64,000 nucleotides of DNA from assembly GCF_000276665.1 (NCBI RefSeq), contig NW_004955417.1:12554236-12618235 (forward strand). Reading direction: 5' to 3'. The notes under the pieces are model-generated. The model had not been told where the DNA came from. It did not search any database and worked only from the letters and a program-made list of their open reading frames with translations. Shown piece by piece: positions 24,090 to 36,010 of the stretch. This stretch comes from Chinchilla lanigera. Its lineage: Eukaryota; Chordata; Mammalia; Rodentia; Chinchillidae. Numbering within the stretch: position 1 is the first letter of the stretch; every line of letters starts with the position of its first letter. The position numbers were made by a program, and so were the translations under genes.

Positions 24090-26270
24090 CCTATTCATCC
24101 ATATCTATCATCTATGACACTTAATATTTATCTTATGAATATCAACTTTATCTACATAATCTTCATATCCCTATAGTTTCCTTTGTGTTCCAGTTGAACA
24201 GTTGAGGAGAAGGGTTTTCAGGTGAATGTTTGTCCATAAATTGACTCCAAAGATTTAAAGAGCTGAAGTAATTCCTAGTTAGAACCAAAAGAGAACAATT
24301 TAGCTCAGGATAAATGCAGATTATCTTGGGAGAAAAAGGAGAAACAGAAATTACATATGTTCTCAGTGAATTGTTGGACCCTGGATCTTTGAAAATTATA
24401 ATTTAAGAGACTCTTTTGGAGGATCCTAATGTGATATAAATAAATTGAATTTCCTCAAAGTTACTAAGGGTTTTTATGTGATAAATACTGTGATAGGCTT
24501 ATTTATGTTTAGGAATTAAGCATAGTTCCTGTTATCATAAAACTTACTGTCTAGTGAATAACAGTCAAAGGTGACAGACTGATAATTATATTTGTTTATC
24601 CTACCCTTTTTCCTATTAGTAATAGGACACCTAAAAGTTTTATTTGTGCATTTGGCTGTCAGGGCAGAAACTACTCTTTGCAGTATCCTTAGTAACTAGG
24701 TTTGGTTATGAAATTAAGTTTTGGCAAACCAGAGGTAATGCATGCAACTTCCAATTCATGCTGATTACAGAAGTGCCTTGCTCCCCTTCTCTGCCCCCAT
24801 CTCACATACTGAAATGTGAGGCTATTATACTGAAGTCCAGCTTCGACTTCGGGGTAAGATCTAGATCCTAGCAGCCTTTCTCACCCAGGGTTCCTAAAAG
24901 AGAATCAAGCCCTAGAGAAAATTGTGTAAGTGGCCACTTTCCCTCCAAGGATGCTACAAAACTACAGTATGCTAGGTGCGTAGTAGAAAAATTAATCTAT
25001 TTCCGTGATGTTTTTTTAAAGTGCGAAAGCCTAATTTCTCCAGGAATAGTCCACTGGGGAGGGCTACTTGAGGATATTGGAGTAAGAGGATAGAGAGCAC
25101 CTAGCAGCAAGATGAGCCTCAAGAGGTTTGAGGCTCAAGACTTGCGTGACTTTGAATAAGTTAATTTCAATCAAAGAAGATGGTCAGACTAAAGATATAT
25201 TAACAAATGGCCTGCCTTTCTTCTGGGAAATATATCGTTCCTCAAAGACAAATAGCAGTAGTTGCTGGCAGAGGGGTTGTTCATAGACATTCTGAGGGAA
25301 TGTGGTTTTCTGGGTCCTATTGAATTGTAGTTTCTCTCTAACATGGCAACTTTGCCACTGTCTACTGTTACAACTTCATAGCTAAATCTTTTATTTCCTT
25401 TCTCTAGTTTTTACTAATTAAGTGGAATATTACATGAAATCGACCACTCAGAGGGCTCCTAACTAGTATTCATGTTCAAAAGTCAAAGCCCCAATAATGC
25501 ATGCAACTCCTGTAACCACTTTTGAGGATTTATCAGTCTAGACTTCATAGATCAGAAATCTACGTCTGGAGAATTCTAAATGACCTATGGAAGGGCCCAG
25601 AGCTGCTAAGCAAAAGTCTACCTCTGCAGGTGATATTCTTTCCATTGCATCATGCAAGGCTTTAAGTAGTAAGTAAAAATAGCCCAAATGGTAGATTGAA
25701 CTGGGGCACCCAATTTTTCACCACTCCTTGTATCCACACTATAAATGAGTTTGGTTTTTCCAACCAAAGGCATTGCATATGTATCTGACCTCAGCTACAT
25801 GACTTTCTTTGATCAATAAAAAGTGGGACCAAGGAGGCCTAACAAGCATTGTATGTTCTTTGTAGTGAGAGATGCAGGACCCAGTAATTTTTCCTTTTAC
25901 TTGGAAGGGATGACCTAGCACACCCCAGACAACTGAACTCTAAACAGTTTGCTGAGGTATGGCGTCCTTCTTCTTAGCTGGGTTATATCCCACTCTTTGG
26001 AGCTCATGTGTCTTGCATCATTGCTACCTCTATGAGCCATACCGTTACATAACTGATACAGTGGACAAAGGTAATGTTCTGTGGAACATTCTGCTGGCCA
26101 GGTCTTATTAGGATAGAGGATGATAGAGTCAAAATAGTCCCAGGAAAAGATTATCCATTCCAAATAACTGCAACTATTTTTTTTAATGAAGATGGAAGAA
26201 AACATATTTACATGTTAACGGCAACATGTCATGGGCCTAAAGCCCTGATGATCCTTACTATTGAAGGTAT
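24090..26270. other. Intergenic stretch, nothing recognised
   Basis: AT-rich single-copy-looking DNA. No splice-flanked coding frame, RNA gene or repeat family is recognised by eye. Confidence 0.45.
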
Positions 26271-26271
26271 A

Positions 26272-26612
26272 CGTATTAGTTAGCTTTTCTGTTGTGATCA
26301 AATACCTGACACCCACAATCTAAAGGAGAAAATTGTTTATTTAGCTCATGGTTTCAGAGGTTTCAGTCCATAGGTAGCTGGTTCCAAGGCAGGAACATCA
26401 TGGTGGAAGCACGCAGTGCAACAAAGCTGCTGACTTCAGGGGGGCTGGGAAGCACAGGAAGGAAGAGTGTCAGAGAGGAAGGGGTCGGGGACCAATATAG
26501 AACCCAAGGTCACACCACCTCAGCCTACCCAGACACACGTAGAAGTGTGCTTTACTTATCCCCTAGGTAGCTCTCTTGTCAATCAAGTTGACAATTAAGC
26601 TTAATGATGACA
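26272..26612 (-). repeat. ERVL-MaLR LTR, antisense
   Basis: It aligns with the two LTRs at 43688 and 45730: ATTAGTTAGCTTTTCTGTTG...GAGAAAATTGTTTATTTAGC...AGAGGTTTCAGTCCATAGG...CAAGTTGACAATTAAGC. The boundaries are approximate and no target duplication was confirmed. Confidence 0.78.
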
Positions 26613-26850
26613 GTGTCATATGGAACAGCATCTTCAATTGAGGCTACCACTTGTTGAATTATAATGGAGCATTGTCATCTTTTAACTATATTTAATTTTT
26701 GAGAGGACAAAGCTAGTAAGTTGAGTAGAGGTGTAATGGGGATCACTATTCTTGTATCCTAAACATTTAAAAGTGCCATTCTGATCTTATTTTTATGATT
26801 CTTATATTGTGATAATTCTACTCACCTTTTTCCGACATTAAATCACTGTT

Positions 26851-26956
26851 GGGGCTGGGGATTTAGCTCAGCGGCAAAGCGCCTGCCTGGCAAGCGCAAG
26901 GTCATGAGTTCGGTTCCTGGTACCGGAGAAAAACAAAAACAAAAACAAACAAAAAA
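26851..26956 (+). repeat. ID SINE, full length
   Basis: A near-complete copy runs from GGGGCTGGGGATTTAGCTCA through GAGTTCGGTTCCTGGTACCG into a (CAAAAA)n tail. The target duplication AATCACTGTT is perfect at 26841-26850 and 26957-26966. It still carries several CpGs, so it is probably among the younger insertions here. Confidence 0.96.
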
Positions 26957-27682
26957 AATCACTGTTATCTGGTCTCCATTACCAATTTGGAATTCTATCA
27001 TTTCTCTTTAGGAGCTCAATTATGTAAGACCACCTCCTATCATCAGCCCTGGTCTGCAAAACACTTCTGAATGTTTCATGAGTGTTCCTCTCACATCAGT
27101 GCATACTTACTTCTTTGTTATAAAGAGAGCTTCTGAAATTTTTTGTGGTTGGTTGGCTGGCTTTCTAGACATAGGCAATCTATTTGTATATCTAACTCTT
27201 TGAACTCTTAAGGCCTTCCTATACCATCTACTTGGCAGTTGTAGGATTTATAATTATTTTAATATAGGATATCACCTTTTTAAAGTTTCTTATAGTGTCA
27301 ATTTAGCAGTACAGTAGCACCATCTCCTGAGTTCCTTGCCAGGTATGAAATCTTGCATGAGGGAAAAATCTCCCTTATTGAACTTTATGTTCTACCCTCT
27401 TTGATTCTGATCATTAAGGACAATCTTCTCATAATATTTTCTGAACTTCTGCTATACATATTACCTAGATCTTGTAGGAACTTTGTTATAATCTTTTCTT
27501 TCCTTATCAGACCCAGCATAGCCCAAAGGAGCATATTGTCCTGTACATTGCAGACCTGCTTAGACTGAACATTTTATCTTTTTTGAAATTCTAATTATTA
27601 AGGAATGTTAATAAGCTTTTTCTGTTCTCCTGTGCAGGAGATGAAAAGCTCTTTATATGCTACCAAAAAGGGTTGTAGTTTT

Positions 27683-27718
27683 CTACACTTGATCTTAGCC
27701 AAAAGGCCGAGAAGTGAT
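27683..27718 (-). pseudogene. U2 snRNA 5'-end fragment (truncated retropseudogene)
   Basis: Read on the - strand from 27718, 36 bases match the 5' end of U2 snRNA (ATCACTTCTCGGCCTTTTGG then CTAAGATCAAGTGTAG). The only difference is A for G at position 4. The match includes the branch-point recognition segment GTGTAG and stops there. No Sm site, later stem-loops or snRNA promoter elements are seen, so this is a dead fragment. Similar blocks on both sides (AAAGCTACAGC before, AAAACTACAAC after, on the - strand) may be a decayed target-site duplication. Confidence 0.85.
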
Positions 27719-28841
27719 AAATGCTGTAGCTTTCACACTTAGCTTTTGACCATGCATTAATCACTCTCAATGACTCTGGACTGCATCAGCACACTCAATT
27801 CCAGTGTCCATCTGATTTTGATTTCCTCCATATTTTTCTAATGCATTACATCCCCTTTTTGTTCTAAGAAGTAAGGAAATGTTCAATCAATGAGGCAACC
27901 CTGCAACAAAGGAAATTCTGAAAGAGGGCCAGCAGCTGAGGGCTGTCAGCAGTAGTAGTCTTGTCTGCCCGCAGTAGTACCAGTATTGTAGTATGTTAGA
28001 AGACCACGAACAGTTTAGAATTGGAACTAGAGCTGCAGCCACATGGTAGCGGAGTCAGCCCAGGTCTTTTAACTATTAATCTATTACTATTCCACTCTAC
28101 CAAGCCACCTCTATGAAGCCAAAAAGGTAACTAGATTTCTTGCTGATCTTGAGAGAAAGCCATGCACTATCTATTCTGTTTCCCAATACCACCAATCTCT
28201 GTCATAAGACAAGAAGTACAGAATAAGAGCCCTGGCAGGAAGCCCAGAACCCTGGCATTATTCCAATAGTTTGAGTGCCTTTCAGTTTCAGTCAAATCAA
28301 TGACGTTCCTTGTCCTTCCCCATACTCTAAGGTCAAGGGTCCCTATACTGCACTAGCCCTTCAAGGAGACCAGAATGGTCCAATGTGTAGTGACTACTTC
28401 TTTCATAACTTTTCTCCTGAGAAGCAAAGGACATAAGGAACATCTACCTTCCATTTCCAGGGTTCCCTCTCATCTTCAAGCACAGTGTCAACTTTACTTA
28501 AGGATGTCTTCCAACTCATTGGCTTGTTTTAGGAAGTTAATTTTTCTCAATGTAAAAGTAATAAAAGCTGTTTCTAGAAAAATTGGCAGTATCATACAAG
28601 AAAAAAGAAGAAACAAATACGTTCATCTCATTATACAACTTACGATTTTGATGCATTTCTTTTTTGTCTTTTTCACAGTTTTGTCTTGTATAGTTATGAT
28701 CATTTAAAGCATTTTTGTCTTACCAGAGACTGCAACATTACAACAGAAGTTTTGTTCCACTGTTTCAATCTGTGTGAACCTATCACGTAGGATCCTATAC
28801 ACAAATGAGTGTATCATTTACTTAATCATGTCTTTGGGGGT

Positions 28842-29298
28842 GCAGAAGCTTCTTGACTCACATTGGATTTCCATCTAAATATACTCATCATAAGTTGAAA
28901 ATATTATGAGTCTAAAATGGACCTACCTAACCTATAGAACTTTACAGCTTAGCCTAGTTTACCCTTAAACATGCTTAGAATACTCCCATTAGCCTACACT
29001 TGGGTAAAATCATCTAACACAAGACTATTGTAATAAAATGTTGAGTATTGCATGAAATTTATTGACTACTTGCGTCTGAAAGCTGCTGTCAATGCAATAC
29101 ACTGTGAAGTATCAGTTGTTTACCCTAACAGTGGTGTTGCTGCTGTGGTCCAGTATCAGACTGCGTATTGCTAGCCTGGAAGAAGGTCAACATTGGAAAT
29201 TCACAGTACAGTTTTGACTGAATTAGTATGGCTTTCACACCATTGTAAAGTGGAAAACTCTTGATTAAGTCAAACTATTGTAAGTCAGGGACCATCTG
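28842..29298 (+). mobile_element. Tigger-type DNA transposon (about 460 bp, non-autonomous)
   Basis: Imperfect terminal inverted repeats are CAGAAGCTTCTTGACT on the left and, reversed, CAGATGGTCCCTGACTTACA on the right, with TA after the right end. Internal blocks TCATAAGTTGAAAATATTAT and AAGTCAAACTATTGTAAGTC match the remembered Tigger-group MITE that ends in GTAAGTCGGGGACCATCTG. Confidence 0.72.
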
Positions 29299-29984
29299 TA
29301 TATGATATCTATGATAAATATGTTTATTTATAAAATTAAAACACTAAAATGTATATTAGAAATTTTAAAACTATATGTTGATGTTTTCCATGTAATGAAA
29401 ATTATTTGTAAATATATTATTTGTTGCATGGTATTTCACTATGTGAATGTACTAAAATTGTTATGAGCTATTCTTGTATTACTAATCATCTGACGCATTA
29501 TCAGCGTTTTGCTATACTAAATTAACCTGATCATTTCCTTAGAATAGATTTTTAGAAATTCATTACTGGGTCAAGAAGTGTGACAAAGACTGCTAATTGT
29601 TCAGTAAATCCACTGGCCCTTCTTCTTGGGCACACAAGTAGATTATATCTACAGGGAAGTGTGCTTACATGACTGAGTTCTAGCTAGAGGAATGTGAGGT
29701 ACTACTAGGCAGCTCCACTGAACATTACATGCAAATTTCTCTGACTTGGGTGACATATGTTACCATCTCAGGCTTCTTTATATAAGCTAAATAGTTTATT
29801 CCAAACATAATTTCCCCTACTGCTATTTTCCTCCAGGAGTGGAGGAATGACTGGGATGACTGGGATTCTGGAGTATACCTCATTCCCTTATACTTACTTT
29901 ACCTCCCTATTCTCACATGTCTCTGCAAGTCACCTTTACCTTACCCTTATGGCTTTTGTGGTCAGCCCAGTCGCAAATATTATT

Positions 29985-30560
29985 AGGATTTACGATGCAG
30001 CTGTGTATTGAGTGCCTACTTACTGTGCTAGAACTCCTTCTAGACACTGAGGGTACAGTAGATAAGATGGGGAAAAGGGCAAAATCCTGGTTCTTGAGGG
30101 ACTTACAAACAGTACACAATGTAAGTATTATCACGTAGTTGAGAAATGATGAGTGCTATGGAAAAATAACAAGAGAAGGGAAAGAGTCATTGGTAGTGCT
30201 GGAGCTAGAGGGAAGGGGCTGGTCACAGTACTAAAAGGTGGTCAGGTTGGTCTCAGGGAGATGATGAGACGTGAGTAAAAACTGAGAGCAAGCGAGTAAG
30301 GAAGGTTTATCAAGTAGATGCCCAGGGAATAGGAATAGCCCGCACAAAGTCGCTAAGGCAGCAGTGTACAAGGAATAGCAAGCAAGAAAGCAATATGGCT
30401 GGAGAAGAGTAACCATGGAGATTGGAGGCACCGATGGGAGTTAGATCATGCAGTGTCTTGCAGGTCTCTATACACACATTGGTTCTTTGGGTAAAACAGG
30501 ATGTCACTGGAGGGTTTCGAACAGAGGAATGACATGACCTGATTTTGACTATAACAGGGT
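29985..30560 (-). repeat. L2 LINE fragment
   Basis: Reverse-oriented L2 3' sequence: TATTGAGTGCCTACTTACTG, CTTCTAGACACTGAGGGTAC, TTCTTGAGGGACTTACA, then TATGGCTGGAGAAGAGTAA, AGATCATGCAGTGTCTTGCA and CACTGGAGGGTTTCGAACAG in the usual L2 order. Confidence 0.75.
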
Positions 30561-30569
30561 CTATGCCCA

Positions 30570-31426
30570 TTCTCTATCATCTACCCTAAAGGTTGTTTAT
30601 GAAGTTATAAAGCTCTTAGAACAGTACGGGGTACATTCTAAGTGCTATTGAATATTGTGCAGTTAATTAAATAAAAATTTTTGGTGATGTAACTAGGAAT
30701 ATAGTGACTTGCCTGTGGTCCAGGGCATATAGATCTAAATATGTAAATATAACATAACATGAAATAAGTACAGAAGTAGTGGAAACACAAAGAATGACCT
30801 CCACTTCCAGTTTTTAGTAAGAAGAAAGTACAGATGCTCCAGTTGGAGAGGGCAGTGCTAAGCTATTATTATTACATTATGAGCCTGGTCTTGAATGAGA
30901 AGAACTTTGGTGAGCACTAAAGCAATAATACAAAAAAATTCCAGAAGTCAAAAAAATCTCATATGAAGAACAGTAAGTCCATCACCACAGCTGGTCCATG
31001 AACCATTTTTTATTCGTTCCATGATGAGGTAAGTATGGAAATCGAGAGTAAGCCTTTAAAAATTAAAAAAAAAAAAAGAAGAATCTTATACTTGCTGCAA
31101 GCTTATATACTTTAAAAACAAATCTAGTACCTGTAGTTTTTATGTCTTTTGTTTTTCACTTTTGCACACAGGTTTGAAATTGTATTTTACAAAGATAGCA
31201 GTGACAAAAAACTTGTTCTTTATCCCAAATCCTTTGAGGAAAAAAATAATTCAATGTTGCTGGATACAGTACCTTAGATGCCCTCATGAAAAGGTTGATC
31301 AGGGCCATACCGTGAGGACCCTTGAGTTCCTGGCAGAGCTGACACTGTATGTGGGTGTAGGAGAACAAATTTTGTACTTTTTAAACAAACTGAGCATGTA
31401 ATTTTCCTTTTTCTTTAAATGAAAAG

Positions 31427-31427
<1 letters not shown>
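30570..31427. other. Intergenic stretch upstream of the CpG island, nothing recognised
   Basis: AT-rich sequence with A runs. No repeat family or gene is recognised. Confidence 0.4.

Positions 31428-31457
<30 letters not shown>
31428..31457 (+). repeat. (TG)15 microsatellite
   Basis: An uninterrupted TG repeat about 100 bp before the start of the CpG island. Confidence 0.97.
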
Positions 31458-31458
<1 letters not shown>

Positions 31459-31559
31459 TCAGGAAAGAGTATTTCACAAAAATAACTTTGTGTTTGATAA
31501 GAGTTTGGTTAAGCAGAGGAGTTTAGACTTATCAAAACATGACACGGTGAAGATACGAG

Positions 31560-32135
31560 AGCGCACACTTGGTGAGCACCAGCGCGTGTGGCTGGCTGAG
31601 ATAAGCCGCCCAGGTCAGCTCTTGCCCTGGGCACGCTGCGTAATTAACGCCCCGACCCCGCAGCCTCTCCCACCGTCCTGCCCCGGCGGGACCGGAACAG
31701 CGGTTGAGGAATCACTTCCCGGGGCGGCCTGCAGGACGCGCAGTCCCGGAGGGCCCGGCCCCGCAGAAGACGCCCCTTCGGCGCTTTCCTCCCGGGCGCC
31801 ACCCCGGGCGGCCTTCGGTCTCTGTCCCGCCGGTCCGGAGGAGCCGGCGCGGGGCCCGGGCACGCGGGGGTTCAGCCGGCGGCCGGAACCCGGAAGGTGA
31901 GGCGCCTCGGGGTCACCGCCGCGGGCCTCCCGCTCCCCGCTGCATCCCGCGGTGGGTGACAGTCCCCTCCTCCACGGGGCTGCGGCTGTTAGGGAGCCCA
32001 GCGCCCCGGTCACCCCCTGCCGTGTCCCACAGGCTGCGTGGGGGCGAGGGGACGCGCGGGGACACGTCGCACAGCTGGGGCCGCCTTTCCACGCCTCTGC
32101 CCGGGCGTCTTCAGCCCCCTCTGGAGCCACCCCCC
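31560..32135 (+). promoter_or_regulatory. CPQ: CpG island, probable CPQ promoter
   Basis: This is the only GC-rich, CpG-dense stretch in the window. I count roughly 60 or more CpGs in about 570 bp, against almost none in neighbouring DNA. It contains an Sp1-type GGGGCGG box (31721-31727), further G/C runs and an ETS-like CCGGAAG at 31890-31896, but no TATA box. Such islands mark TATA-less mammalian promoters. It lies about 22 kb past the SDC2 3' end and in the same direction, where mammals have the CPQ promoter. The gene name rests on this synteny, not on coding sequence. Confidence 0.75.
31700..31896 (+). other. CPQ: Putative CPQ non-coding exon 1 (5' limit unknown)
   Basis: The sequence CCGGAAG|GTGAGG at 31890-31902 is a strong splice donor within the CpG island, so an exon probably ends at 31896. 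Its start cannot be read from sequence. 31700 is only a placeholder upstream of the GC box. CPQ encodes a secreted glutamate-carboxypeptidase-like enzyme of the M28 family. Its start codon is in exon 2 in other mammals, and I find no CPQ-like peptide anywhere in this window. An alternative is an unannotated lncRNA first exon using the same island. Confidence 0.5.
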
Positions 32136-33629
32136 CGATTAGTGGCTTCATTGGGGTGCTTTAGAGGCTCTTTGCACTTTTTACCGTGTGCTTTAGTTTT
32201 TGTGGTGCTTATTGCATGAGGCCAAGTCCACGTGTGACTTGATATGTACTTAGGTGTGAAGTGAATGAGGGTCTATGAACTAGAGCCAAATGAATGAATG
32301 AATGAGCACATGTGAAATACAGCAATAGAGCAGAATGCGTATAAATATGAGAGAACATACATTGGATGCATGTAAATTGGATGCATTGGGTATATGAAAT
32401 GGAAGCAGGGGACAGAATTACAACTTTTGTTTTTGAAGGGTTTTCCAAAGAACTAAGCAAGTGTTGTACTTTGGCAAATAGAATCATTCTAATTGTGATT
32501 ACTTAAGAGGAGTTTTAGTTTATGTTTCAGTTAAGGAAATAATCAGAAACAGGCCCTGCTATGTCCACTTCAGGTGTTTTGGGTGTGTGTGTTTGCTTCA
32601 AACAAATGTGTCTGAAGTTTTTCTTCCTTGTGCTTTGTTCTCTTCTACTTTGGACTTTTGAAGAATCTTTGTCCCTGTAATATTACTTCATGTTTCTGAA
32701 AGATCAGGGTGAATCTCAAAGCAGAACCACATGACTAACTTGTTTGTAGAGCCAGGCATTTCTCTTGAATTCAGGATTGTGAGGAATCTTGCCTGCTTTC
32801 CTGACACGGGCTGGTTGATTTGGGGGTGACTGCAGAGGGCTAAACCGCCCAGAAGTGAAAAAAGAGACATTTATTACTGTGAGAACATAGCACTCGGTCG
32901 TTGCAGCAGTTCGGGGTTTCTAGGTGCAAGCTGGACTTGTTGACCTTGGACTTGTTGCTTGGTCTCTACAGGCTTTAATTTCTTAATCTCTATTGTAAGG
33001 GAGCATATGGGGACTCCTTCCTGAGTCAAACTTCTGTGATTTTTTTATGTAAAGTTAAAAGGCGAAATTGCTGATGTTTTCATTGAGCTCTACTTACTTC
33101 ACCTGCTTCACTTGGGACTGTGTGGGGTCTTGTCCCTTTCTTGCCTGCACGTTACAGCACATTTACCTTCCATTCCACATTTGCAGTAAGAGGACTTGGA
33201 CTGATAGGGTGAAAGGAAGCCAAGATTTTCTTTAGCACTGCTGCAGACTCCTCGTCCTGGGTCTAATTGTTTCCAGTGCAACCTGAGCAGATAATGCTAT
33301 GTATGTCCTGGATGTTGAGGGAATTGTGTCATGATTAATTCGAATGCATTTCAGATCAGTTATCATAGATCACAACACGTTGGAGCTGGAAGAACCTTGG
33401 AGATTTTTAAAGGCACTTAAAAAGTCATTTTACATACACATTAAAATATTTTGTGCATGCTACATTTAACAAACACAAAGTCCAAAAATAAAGTCAGTGT
33501 TACCTACTTCATTTATTTCAAGTCTATTGGGAGAAGTGGAGCAAATGCTTTGCTTGGTTTTCTGAGATTCTTTTCCTAAAGATCCATTTATGGGGTCACG
33601 TGTTAGTCATGGAATGTAACCAAGCTGAT

Positions 33630-33750
33630 ATTTATGAAGCTGTGATCACGCACTAAGCACTGTTATACTTAGTCCCATTTAATTGTCACTATAACTCTAA
33701 GATGTAGGTCTGTTGTAATCCTCATTTGACTTTCTTAAATAGAAACAGTG
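33630..33750 (-). repeat. MIR-like fragment
   Basis: The + strand reads CTAAGCACTGTTATACTTAG, CCATTTAATTGTCACTATAA, TCCTCATTTGACTTTC, the order of a reversed MIR. Confidence 0.6.
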
Positions 33751-34859
33751 CTTGGTAAATGAAAAGTCAGGACTCAAAACACAAGCAGGTAGAGGCAGGG
33801 ATTCTCCCAGAAACACAATCTCTGCTAGTAAAGCTTGTGTGCTGTTGAAGAACTGTGGTGTCTGTGCATTCCAGGATATATATACAAATTCTGGGGCACT
33901 GAGGGCAAATGCATTTAGAATGAGAACCCAGGAGTGCAAAGATTAAGACTGAATTACAGAGGAGTTGGCTGTTTTGTCATTTAAAATATTATTGAATTTC
34001 ACTGGGATTCTAGTAGACTGATTCTCTGACTAGTTGTTCATACATCCTAATTTTAAATGTGTTAGGTCTTGCCAGTTTAGAGACTATGAAATGGGTGACG
34101 TTGAGAGCTGTGATCAGTGAATGGCATTGTAAAAGGGATTTGAACCATGAGTTCTAAGCACCCTTGTTTCTTATACTGGCTTTGTGTCCTTGGTGAGGTG
34201 CTGCCTGCCAGCCTGCTTCTTTTATAAGGAAGCTCGTGGTGGTGACAAAGTACAATGTCTACATCCCAGTAATCCAGGGATAAGAATGCATGATGGGTTT
34301 CCAGGACCCTTATACCTAATTGACGAGAGCAGAAGAGGATAAGAGAAACCTATAAAATAAGTGGAAAATTGTTTTGTTTCTTTTTTGTCAGCCAGATTTA
34401 GCCATGTGGAAGGCAGAGACCAATTGTGGTTCCCTGAAAAACTGAGTTGATGCCAGTTTGATTTAGCTCAGGACCCAGAAACTTTTTGCCCTGAAGGCTG
34501 CTGTGATAGAATAGACTTTCCCATTGCTCACAATATTATGGGGAGAAAAGGCCAGAAAGGAAAAAAAAAAGCCCTCAAACATTAACACAATAATTTTTAT
34601 TACTTGCCCCGGAGCTAGAGCTTTAAAATGTACTTCCTTCTCCCCCTACCCTCCCTAAACCACTTAACTTTAAAAAACAACCCACTCATGTGTTTGCTAC
34701 ACACAGATTGTTAGTCCTTTCTCTTTATTCCTGGGCTCCTTCCTTTAAGGCAGCAAAGGAGTAGGAGTTGGTGGAATTCTGGAATTTTCTTTAGTTATTA
34801 TTTTATTCATCAAATATTATTTTCAATAACCATTTCTTCAGTTAAATAATAAAGATTGG

Positions 34860-36010
34860 GATACTGAGTTTAAGGAAGAGAGTGACCATCACAAATAATT
34901 ACGTCGCAGGGTACAATGTGGGAGTAGGAGCCACTCACTCCCAGGACAGAGGTGTGGCTGGACTTTAGGACATCTTGACAGAGCAGGTGAATTTCAACTG
35001 TGCTTTGAGCTCTAAAGGTCAAGAGGGTAGAGAAGGGCATCCATGAGAAAACTACAGGGGGTACTAGGCAAAGTAGGTGAGTGTAGACATGGTAGTCTTA
35101 GGGACAGATGGAGATCCTGTGGAACTGTAGAAGACAGGTCTTGTCAGATGGGGCCAGGCAGCAAAGGTCCTCAAATGCCAGTTATTATACTTTATCACAG
35201 CCTGAGTAGTTTTTTCTTTTTCTTTCTTTCTTTCCTTCTTTTTTTTTTTTTTATAAAGCATTTTAAAGCTGAATTATAAGCAAAGGAACATGTAATTGGA
35301 TTTTCTTTGGATAATAGCTCCAGCAATAATGTTTTGGAGGAACTGGAGAGGGAAGGCCCAGGAGACCGGAGGAAAATGAGAATGCTGTTGCCGTAGTTCA
35401 GATGCAACAGAATAAGAGTAAGTTTGAGATAGTTTCAGAAAATAGGGCAGGATTTAATGAGTAATTGGATATGGGAGAAGTTGAAAATACTTCTGAGGTT
35501 TTGGGATTGCTGAACAGGGCAAATGGAGATGCCATTAATGAGATAAATACAAGACAAGGAAGGAGTTTTAGGAGAAACACAGCAAGTAGAAGCAACCTGG
35601 GAACCTTCAGGTGGAGATGCCCAGGACATAGGTTTGCCTGTAACTGAGCTGTAGTGTCACACAGTGGAGACTCCTGCCAAACATTACAATAGGTCCTCAG
35701 TCCATTTCCTAGGTCACTTCAGAAGAAGTAGAAGCACATTAGACTTGGCTAATTAATGAACATTACATCATGTTTCATGGGAATTCTTAGAACTGTGATC
35801 CGTATGTAAATGTCAGAGAAGGAAGAAGGTTTGGAGACAAACAATGAAGGGTTATTATATTTTTTTTGAAGGGTTATTATAAACCATGGAGAGAAACTGA
35901 AATAAAGGAACACAGATGGAAGTGGATCAGAGGACAAAGATAAGGAAATGTCCAGAGTGTAGCAGAAAGCGGTGATCAGTGAAGTATAGGTAGAGGTGGA
36001 ATACAGGGAC
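34860..36010 (-). repeat. L2 LINE fragment
   Basis: Reverse L2 sequence in order: GTGCTTTGAGCTCTAAAGG, GGTCTTGTCAGATGGGGCCA, GAATGCTGTTGCCGTAGTTC, TTCAGGTGGAGATGCCCAGG. A T-rich low-complexity insertion (about 35210-35252) interrupts it. Confidence 0.65.

Noticed and set aside
31433..32219. Long open frames of 155-178 codons on both strands in the GC-rich segment at 31.4-32.2 kb
   Set aside because: CpG-island composition removes stop codons. The peptides are Pro/Arg/Gly-rich with no domain, overlap on both strands, and the likely splice donor cuts through them.
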